From Vandiemenella viatica (Eukaryota > Arthropoda > Insecta > Orthoptera > Morabidae), in NCBI GenBank assembly GCA_031002005.1, contig JARYHS010009186.1, forward strand, positions 179,268,437 through 179,332,436: 64,000 nucleotides of DNA, in the 5' to 3' direction. This document shows positions 55,446 through 64,000 of the stretch, one piece after another (the stretch's first letter is position 1; every line of letters starts with the position of its first letter). The position numbers and the translations under genes are program-made. The notes below the pieces were generated by a model. It had not been told where the DNA came from, did no database searches, and saw only the letters and a list, made by a program, of their open reading frames with translations.

Positions 55446-58400
55446 GACAATAGTCCATTTCGTCATTCTGCTGAGAACATATGACGCATCCGTTTAATGT
55501 CCCTTTATGAACAGCGACTCCTTGAGGGTCAGCGCCATGGAGGTATTTCCGACCTCAGTCCTGAAAACTGTTCTACGCTACGACCAATTTCTACATATTT
55601 GTGGAAACGTTGTTAAAAATGGTATAAGGATATCAGTTGTGTTTTAAAAACTGCTTACTTCGTCTAGATCCTAATAGTCCTTTATTTATAAGACGACCAT
55701 GCTTAATTCTCTGTATTTCATCGAGTTCTATATTTCCTTCAGCGAAACGCAAACCAGATAGAAATAAATTATTTTATCAGAATTGTAAATATGATTAATT
55801 TCCTTTTGCAGAAAGATAAATTTTATCAGGCAGCTAAAATATGAAGTACTATAATTTTCAATTCAGTAAAGATAATATCGCGTATGTGGTACAAAAATAC
55901 TCAAAACATAGATGAAATATCTAAAAGATCTGTAAATAACCACAAGAACACACAACTTACAGCCATGATGGTCTATATTATTATCGCTAGTAATTATTAC
56001 TAAATTCCCTAGGCATTCAACCATTTGCATTAGGCGCGGCTAGTACGATACTTAGTGTAAAAAAAAGGCCTTTACAATAATAAATATATCATATGCCCAA
56101 GTCATCAAGAAATCAAACCACATGTATGAGAGTTGTTACTGCACCTAACACCTTCGTTTACTGCGAAGAACAAATAATTTCTAACAAAAATCTACCTAGC
56201 AAAAGTAATGATGCTGGTTTCTATATTAAATCAATTTTTTGCAAATAAAATTTACTCCTGGTAAAAAGAATTCAAATATTAGTTTACCCTTAGAAGACTC
56301 GCCTACCTAATGTGTAAACGAATAATTTTGAATACGAATTCAATAAAAACATTACTTATTAATTTTTTCCTAAAAAAGCTTTTTTTATGTCCAACTTATC
56401 ATTTTCTTGCACTATTAATACTATTTTCACAATATTTTATTTTATTGTTTTTACAATTTTTTCCCCTTCGAGAATGAAAAATACATATAAATTAATCACC
56501 TCAGATGCCATTTACTTTAGACACCATGATGATGTCTAGCCCTCGTTTCTTGTTTTTCTGATCCGATTCATAATGCTTGGGTAAATATTCCCTTTATTTG
56601 TCCAGTAGGGTAGGATAAGAAGTGGTCGACAATTGCTAATCATCCAACTATGTACTAAAGACGACTGTTTACTCATAAACTCTTCGCAGAGATTACAGTG
56701 TAAGGACATAAGACACTGTAAGGCAGCCACGTAAAGTAGACAAGGTCCAAATTTGCGGGAATGGGTTTCACACTTTCGCTACCTTTCAGCTTGAATCCAC
56801 AACATGCTACACTGGACACACAAACTACATACAGTAACACTTACAAACACTTTGGCTCTAGGGAAAGCAACGGGAAACATCTGCAGTTAAAACCTAATGG
56901 CAACCATGATAACTACCACGCACATCTAGATATTTGGTATGATATACACTCACCCTTATACCTGAGATCTTTGTATGGGAGAATGATTTTAAAAAGTCTC
57001 TTCTATTAAGTGAAAGACAACGGTAAAATCAAACCTTTATGTTCACAAAATACCTCAATTGTACCACGAGACTAAACTGTAATATCTCCTAATTAAATTA
57101 CAGTAACGAAATTATTCTTGTTGTTTTTATTGCTATCGAATGAAAAGGTTAAATTAAAGGTCAATAAATAAAAGACGAATTTTCTACCAACATTTTGAAT
57201 GATTAATTTTTAAATGATTTGAAGCTTAAAGTTTGAACGACATGAGAGCTTACAGCTCATCCGCGGAGAGTTCCAGGTATTACAAATTTTAATTAAACAA
57301 AAGGTCTGGTACGATGTTTAAATTAAATACTAATTAAACTGACGATCTTCAAACAGGATTAAATGTCATCCAGACACGTTGTTACCTGCAGTAAAAAATT
57401 CCATTCAGGCTGTCAGAACAATTTCTGTAACTCGTATCAGCGTATAGTAATTTTTTTTTTCATAACTTTTTACAAATCAAATGCAGTACTTTTTCTCAAT
57501 GAATCAAATGCCCCGCTGACAAAAAGTTTAACAAATAAAAGCTGTATAGTAACATATTTCAGATGTTCCGTTCGTCATATTTTAAGAATAATTACATCAC
57601 AACAAAACTGTATTCGCACCATTTATGAGTAAGCTATCGTTTTAAATACAAATTATAATTTTAAATAGCAAAAATTCTTTCTAAAATCAATGTAACTGAT
57701 GTCTTGAGCATTTCCGACCTATTAGATTTTTTCCCACAGCTGTCGTTGAAATCTGTAACTTCATTTTAACTACGTGAAAATTCATTCTGAATAATCCATA
57801 AATTTTCAAACAATCCCATCATCATGATCTTTATCTTATTATTATGCTTTACTGTAAAAATCTTAAGTATAAAATTTTATCGAATTTAATGCAGGTATAA
57901 ATATGGAATACCTTTTCATTTCATTGCGTAACGTTAACTTTAAAACTCAAAAGTATCCACTTCTTTCCTGTGCCGCTAAAATAGATGATCTCCAATGACT
58001 TGTAGTGAGCCATCAAGTTTTTCTTATGCCTGTGTCCATGGAAAATTATAATATTTGTTTAGTAGCATGTAGCTTTAATGTCATGACGAAATAATTTCAA
58101 ACTACATCCGTTTTCCGGCTCAGTTATTGTTTAACCTAATCTGCCAATCCGGACAGTGTTTATAACCAAGATTTGATTAATAATAATTACAGATAAACAA
58201 CTTCTTTACAATTACGCGTCTTTTCAACAGTCTAAAACCACTTGGATGTTCTAGCCTCTCCGTAAATGTTTTAGATTCAGTTATTAGGAAAAAGACAACG
58301 TTTCTATTTGATAACACAACGAAAGGAACAGGTATTAAAAGTGCTTTATCTCGTTTCGAAACCAATTAATTATTCATCAGAAATGTTACTTAATAAGATC

Positions 58401-58761
58401 AATGTAAATGTGTTACAGACATTAATAAACCAGTAATTTGGAAAATTCTTATGCTTGTATGTATCATTAGCTAATTAGTTGCTGACATAAAAGCTAAATT
58501 TCATAGTAATAGACATATTTTAAAATTAATATGTTATGGCTTTACTATAACCAAGCTTGGCAAAAAATTAGAGGCAAACATTCAAATCTTCCCAGAGATG
58601 TAAGTAAAAACTTATAATGATACTATGTCAGTTTAGTGTAAACATTTAGCTAAGGTTTTGCACGTTTTCGCTTTATTATAAGGTATTATAATGATAATTT
58701 CGTGTGGTCGTAATGACCAGGTGACAGGGTTTCTATTAGCTGCGCATTCCACACTTATCGT
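55446..58761. other. AT-rich sequence, nothing recognised
   Basis: Frames at 56536-56730, 56761-57009, 57363-57632 and 58177-58365 have no recognisable domains and follow the AT bias. No element ends were detected. Confidence 0.45.
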
Positions 58762-58990
58762 AGCCGCCTTAACCAAACCCAGCAATCCTGCCGAGTACAG
58801 TGGACCTACAGTTTAACGTGGAATCCGAACCACGGAAGCGTTCTGGTTTACTTCCCGCTACACAACAAGCTGTGCCAGAGGTGAAGGCCGGGTTGCATGC
58901 CTATGAAAATCCCCACCTAGACAGGGATTCGAACCGGTGACCTTCCGATCTCCAGTCAGACGCCTCAACCACTGAGCCACCAGACCGCTG
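58762..58990 (-). repeat. SINE-2 copy, full length
   Basis: Inverted, it starts CAGCGGTCTGGTGGCTCAGT and GGTTGAGGCGTCTGACTGG, with the B box CCGGTTCGAATCCC. The body has CCTCTGGCACAGCTTGTTGT and CCAGAACGCTTCCGTGGTTC, ending AACTGTAGGTCCACTGTAC. It is longer at the 3' end than the 53622 copy and less diverged in the head. Confidence 0.87.
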
Positions 58991-60263
58991 TATTGTAAGG
59001 TAAAGTATTTGCTCTCGCTAAGGTGGTGTCGCACACAAAAGATCAACTTCTCCAGTTCAGAACTTCCAGAGGAAAAATGAGAAAATTCAACAATGTTCAC
59101 AACACTTCCTTTATATTCTTTACGTAATGAAGGCGAACTGTTCCTGAACTCCATAGTTAAAGTGATTTTTGCCTCAAAATACTGGAGGTATTATCGCTAA
59201 AATCTGCGATAATATTAATATTCGTTGCTCTGGATCACATATTCAAGCTCTACTCGTAGCCTTTCCCGCTTAAGGTTTCAAAAAAACCGTAAAAACTAAG
59301 TGACATTGTGACAGCTAAGAAGTCACACTGCTGGAACCAACACCTGATAACGGTACTGTTATTATTTACTCATTAATCCGAAATCGCAATGCTGTGCATA
59401 GTTCTGCAACTTCTTCACTATCTTCAGCTTCAACTCAACCTTATCAATATCACATGAAGTTATATTCATAACTATAAGAGTCTCATCATTGATGATGTTG
59501 ATAGAGTTTAAAAAACTAATTGTAAACAAAAATAAGCCGTGTAAGTAGGTAGGTTGATAATTATAATCCATTCCAAATCCTCAACTGAAAACAAACTTAA
59601 AGAGAATTTCATTGTGCAAATAATATTCTGCAGATTGGAAACAACAGATCCTGAATGTAGTATGGAGTCTAAGGAGAAATATTTAGTGACATCTTTTTAG
59701 TTGATTTTCAGATTCGTCTTGCTATTGTGAATGAGACCAATTACGAAAATGTGGTTATAGTAAATCGATCATGATCACGTTGAAAGAACGATTATTAGCT
59801 AATACAACATGATTCACTTTAACTTACGACGTTATTTATTAGAAAAGAGCAATTTAATAAGAACTTCCATTATATATGCTATTCATTCAGTTTCCGAATC
59901 AATTCACCAAGGATGAAATATGGGTCCCAGTTCCTAGCGACCGTCTTCATCTATTGACGAACGCCACAATAGCGGTGGACGGAATGAATGAGATAGAAGG
60001 ACACCCAGGGGACTGGCAGCGTATGATATTGGTCTTCACGTTTGGAGCATCGCCAAATGTGCAGAGTGCTATTTCTGACAACATGCTGTTATTATAGCCA
60101 CCTAAATAGACTCCACTCCAAGAAAGGTATATAGCCGAACTATTTTTGCTATCGGTGGCAAATGCATTAACAAGTACTGTACGTATAAAACAATGCTTTT
60201 CCAGAAATATTCATCATTTAGAAAAGGATGTTAAACATTAACGTTTTAACTATTCAGAACAGT
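58991..60263. other. AT-rich sequence, nothing recognised
   Basis: A 73-codon frame at 59876-60097 is balanced in composition and reads FPNQFTKDEIWVPVPSDR and GHPGDWQRMILVF. It has no recognised domain, no upstream promoter feature and no clear splice context, so no gene is called. Confidence 0.35.
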
Positions 60264-60450
60264 CGGTCTCCTAGGGTAGTAGCTAACGTGCTAACTTCAC
60301 ATTGTGAGGGTTGAGTTCGGGCACTGGTGGTTTTAATTAAATGTTGTGTCCGTTTTGTTTTGTTCGTCGAGCAAAACAAGGATACTGATAATGATATCTG
60401 CACACTAGAAGCATGAAATACACAGCTACCAGCATGGCTGACAGTGGTAA
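60264..60450 (+). repeat. SINE-3 copy, diverged
   Basis: GTCTCCTAGGGTAGTAGCTA and the B-box-like GGGTTGAGTTCGGGCACTGG start it, followed by GGTTTTAATTAAATGTTGTG, the body order of the SINE-3 copies at 23035 and 23321. The CAGCATGGCTG region corresponds to their GGCTGTATGG end. It is older than that pair. Confidence 0.55.
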
Positions 60451-62564
60451 ATTTCTGTGTATTTTTCTTAATAATAATAAACATTCAGAATCATTATTAA
60501 TCTGGCAATTTTTTTTAGTTGTTCAAAAATATATTTATAAATAAATATTATATTTTATTCTTCATTGTTAAGAAACAAGTCTTTAAAAGTGTATAGAGTG
60601 CTGTTCTAGCCTGGCATGTAGGGATTATTAATTTATCTGTGAGTACAGTGTGTATATGTATATATATAATAATTTGTACTGTATGTAATAAATTTAATGA
60701 TACACATGTAAAAATATACAGTTGCAGCAGCTGAAGATGTTCCACAGCATGCGGGCTAAACGCTTCTGGGGAATGCAAAACATTCGCCATAACAGTTGCT
60801 TGAAGAGGGCGTTTTTAATTACAATTTTTTTCAGAATATTCGATTGTAGTTGACATGTTTCAACAAATATATTATTTGTGCAAAAATACTGAACATCCGA
60901 GATAGTTAGGGTTACTGATCCACTCTAAGCCTTAGTGTCAAAGTTACACATTGTCTCAGCAGACTTATAACTACCTGTAGAAAGCATTTGCGACAAACTT
61001 TTGTGAAATCCTTGGTTCGTGGGTTTCGACTGGCATCTACTTTCCTACTACGATTGATACGAAGAAGTTTCCTGGCAATCTAGTAGAACAGCATCAATTT
61101 CTCAATGTTTTCTCTGAATCTTACGCGTCTTTTTCCAAGGTGAGCGATTCGGAAGTTTAAATGGAACAAGATATGAGATAAACTTCCCCATTTGAATTTC
61201 GGTAGATATTATTACAAAAGATTTAATCAGATTTCCTTCCAGATAAAGTTACTATACTCCTCCACCTAAAACAGACTGTCAGCAAGAAGGTGTTACTTCA
61301 CATGAATGAAAACAAACTGGAGGAAACACATCAGCATTTTTCTGTATACCTTGGTTTTATTCTTCGTAAGTAGTTTTAAATACGAGTAAATAATCTCAAA
61401 TACTATCTATAACCGCGTATAATCATGTTTTAATTAATCCTCAAATAACTTCAATTCATAACATCATTTCCCATGGGTAATTCAAGCAGCATACACCATC
61501 ACAGACTTCCACACAAATCTAAACATCATGCCAAAATATTTATACTGGTTTCAGCAATCAGAATTATGTTGGATTCTGTACTTTATTGGCTAATATCAAT
61601 CTACATTGAGAAAAGGTGCTCATATGTTGACTCTGTTTTTAGTTATTTCTGAATCAATTCCGATATTTTAAGATTTCCAGCTGCGATGACATGTTGCTGG
61701 CAACATTATTTGCTACTACTGATGCTATTGTGTAATACTGTTACTCGGCAGCGATTGTATTTGTCGGGTGATTACAAGCTTGTTCCCGCCTGCAACTGCT
61801 GTAAATTAAGCACCGTGAAAGATTTCTTGGTCATTCTCTCATTCAGCACAGTTCGATAATACTAGCTTCTGCTTATTGTCCGACACGGAGTACGTGATTC
61901 TCATGGCAACTTTCCTCACGAAAGAGCGCACTGTTTCTTCCTTATGGTTCACCTTAAAACCAGAATAGAAGCTACTGGAGCACGTTGAAGCAGTTTATCA
62001 TTCTGTAACTCCTAGTGTGTTGCAAGGGATTTGACTTTTATTTTATACTCTACGACATAATCGGTTCAAAACATTATTTCTTCTCATATTCATCATGTAA
62101 TCGGCAGATTCAGTGCAGTTATTTTCTGTATATTTCTGCTACTTCCAGTAATGCTTGTTGCATTATGTTTTAAATTGAGTATCCCAAAAAATGGTAGCTT
62201 TACAGACCTTGGTATTAAATTGGTAAATTTTTGCTTTCTTGGTTGTTCTTAATTGATGTACAACAGCGGTGTGTTGTCATTTTTATTTAAGAAGAATTCA
62301 GGTATATTAAAATAGCATCATACTACTGAGTACGGTTTTTAAACGATTTTTCCCTAGGCATATAAGCAAACATTTGTTTGGTTGTTATTTTCGCCGATTA
62401 AAAGCACTTTTATTAATAAAATACCAGAATATATATTTTCAAAAGATACACAGAGTGATAGTTACACCAATTCACCATCGTTAGCATCAGCAGATATTAG
62501 GTACTAGATAGGACGCTGAATTAAGCGAAAAAATTGAAACACGAAAACCGACGGCCTTGCAATG
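60451..62564. other. AT-rich sequence, nothing recognised
   Basis: TATATGTATATATATAAT at about 60654-60671 is a short microsatellite. No frame with a domain signature and no element ends were found. Confidence 0.4.
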
Positions 62565-62680
62565 CTCGAATCACCAACCGGCCGTCAAGATTTGGGTCAC
62601 TTAAAAAAAAATATTTCCCATTCCTTGTCCTCAGTCCTTTCCCGCCTCTAATGGCCTCGACTTCGACAAGGCGTAAAGCA
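62565..62680 (+). repeat. SINE-1 partial copy with internal deletion
   Basis: GGCCGTCAAGATTTGGGTCA jumps to an A run, then CCCATTCCTTGTCCTCAGTC, CCCGCCTCTAATGGCC and GACAAGGCGTAAAGC. The middle of the body is missing. Head remnants may extend upstream to about 62540. Confidence 0.65.
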
Positions 62681-63217
62681 GGAGCAGAAGGGAAACAAAA
62701 TTGTTCTAAGAAATAGAAGATTCTGACAACAATGTGGAAGATCTGAAGCAAATTGTATTTATTTATTTTAAATGATTAAAGAGTGACGGAAACCGGTAGC
62801 TGCATCTTCTGTGCTGTCTTCAAGTAGTATTTTACTAATCAAGTGCTAACATTTTTGTTCCTCCACTAATATCGACACATTACAGAATCAGAGATGACGA
62901 AAAAGACCACAGTACCGATGATGCAAAAAGTTCATGATAGCTGGAGTTAGCTGGCAGATAATTTAGTATGGTCAATATACTTTAAACAGAGTCCAAGTTC
63001 TGTCTGAACTCATTACAAACATCACTATGTAATCAAATAGGCTGTTGCTGATTGCAAGGAGATTTCAAGTATGTCCAAAGGAAATGGCAGAATCAAATTT
63101 TCTTTTGAATATTTATCACCCATATTCATAGACCTGTCTTGCCAATTTATCTAAACTACAGGAACGATATTAACCTTCTCAAACAAACGTACCAACTTAC
63201 AGTGTTTCGTTTGTGGA
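62681..63217. other. AT-rich spacer
   Basis: No frame or repeat recognised between the two SINE-1 copies. Confidence 0.4.
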
Positions 63218-63437
63218 CAGAGTTTGGTAGGTGAGCGATTTGTATTCTGGAGGATCCAGGTTCAAATCCTCGTCCGGCCATCTCATTTCGGTTTTTCCAT
63301 AGTTCCCAAAATTATGCCAGCTGAATGCCGGGATTGATCCTTCAAATGTCATGGCTGAATTACTTACCATTTCTTGTTCACAAAGCTCTTCGGCCTGTAA
63401 TGACCTCGAGGTCAACGAGGCGTAAAACAAAAACAAA
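63218..63437 (+). repeat. SINE-1 copy
   Basis: AGAGTTTGGTAGGTGAGCGA, B box GGTTCAAATCC, CGTCCGGCCATC, CAGCTGAATGCCGGGATTGA, CCTTCAAATGTCATGGCTGA, GTAATGACCTCGAGGTCAAC and GAGGCGTAAAACAAAAAC follow the SINE-1 order. The A-box side is diverged. Confidence 0.8.
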
Positions 63438-64000
63438 ACTAATGTTTTTGGGGCAGAATAACATGCTCAAAATCATGTTTGGTTAATCGCTCGGATTTGC
63501 AAAGCTAAACACGAAATTCTGAGTTACTAATATTGATAATATTATATCATGGTTTTCAAAAACAACGGCAACAGGATGTTACACAGTGAGACATCAAAAT
63601 TAAATAAAACGCAGATTATTAAATTATTTTAACATGATCCTACCGTACACGGGGAAGCAAAAAGAATAAAAATAAATCAATATTATGGATATATAAAAAG
63701 TTGGTAAAGAAACAGACAGCGCAAATGATATAATTGATAAAAAATTGAATTGATACTATCCAATTTAAATGGTTTCTATTTTTAACCTTTTCGTAAGGTA
63801 AACAGGTCACTCTATTTGAAAGAATATATTACCATGTGACGGGCGATAATGTGTTCGATTTATATTCATGAGTCTGCAATAAATGAAACTGTGAAAAGTG
63901 GCTGTTATTTAAACGGAGGGAGCAAGAATTCTCTCTACCCGTTTTTTTTAACTCGAATAAATGCTGCACATTTATTAGAAACTTAGTGCAGGTATGAATG
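63438..64000. other. AT-rich sequence at the window end
   Basis: Nothing recognised. Any element here could continue past the window edge. Confidence 0.4.

Noticed and set aside
59876..60097. 73-codon frame with balanced composition
   Set aside because: No recognised domain, no acceptor or donor arrangement and no neighbouring exon to join.

Overview
This is eukaryotic, AT-rich, gene-poor DNA, almost certainly from an insect. Several tRNA-derived SINE families, Tc1-like transposons, Helitrons, PIF/Harbinger relics, hAT MITEs and broken LINEs account for most of what can be recognised. The dominant SINE has a tRNA-like head and a tail ending near GACGAGGCGTAAAGCC. That SINE, together with LINE copies ending in (GTAGAT)n, resembles repeats of large orthopteran or other polyneopteran genomes. 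The assignment rests on repeat resemblance only. There are no operons, tRNA genes, rRNA genes or CRISPR arrays.

Layout. 1-3.4 kb: mostly unique sequence with two SINE fragments. 3.46-6.33 kb: a three-level nest, with an old Tc1-like element split by a hAT element that is itself split by a younger Tc1-like element. 8.37-11.10 kb: a minus-strand Helitron filled by a ~147-bp tandem array. 14.50-15.55 kb: a PIF/Harbinger derivative with transposase and MADF remnants. 16.76-18.56 kb: the best candidate for host coding sequence. It holds a possible two-exon gene, then a C-rich minisatellite carrying TGACCTTGA motifs and a TATA box, then a possible gene of very small phase-1 exons. 21.3-24.5 kb: a Helitron end interrupted by a LINE, two head-to-tail SINEs and a short Helitron. 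30.4-33.1 kb: two LINE relics. 37.6 and 43.9 kb: hAT MITEs with perfect 8-bp target duplications. 41.96-42.96 kb: a minus-strand LINE relic. 51.55-52.30 kb: a second copy of the 21.4-kb LINE in the opposite orientation. 54.30-55.44 kb: a PIF/Harbinger element with well-preserved termini. The rest is low-complexity AT-rich sequence with scattered SINEs.

Every transposase or reverse transcriptase seen here is broken by stops, truncation or lost catalytic residues. Any mobility of these families would need enzymes encoded elsewhere. The two candidate genes at 16.8-18.5 kb are predictions from splice signals and reading phase alone. They need transcript evidence and are reported at low confidence.
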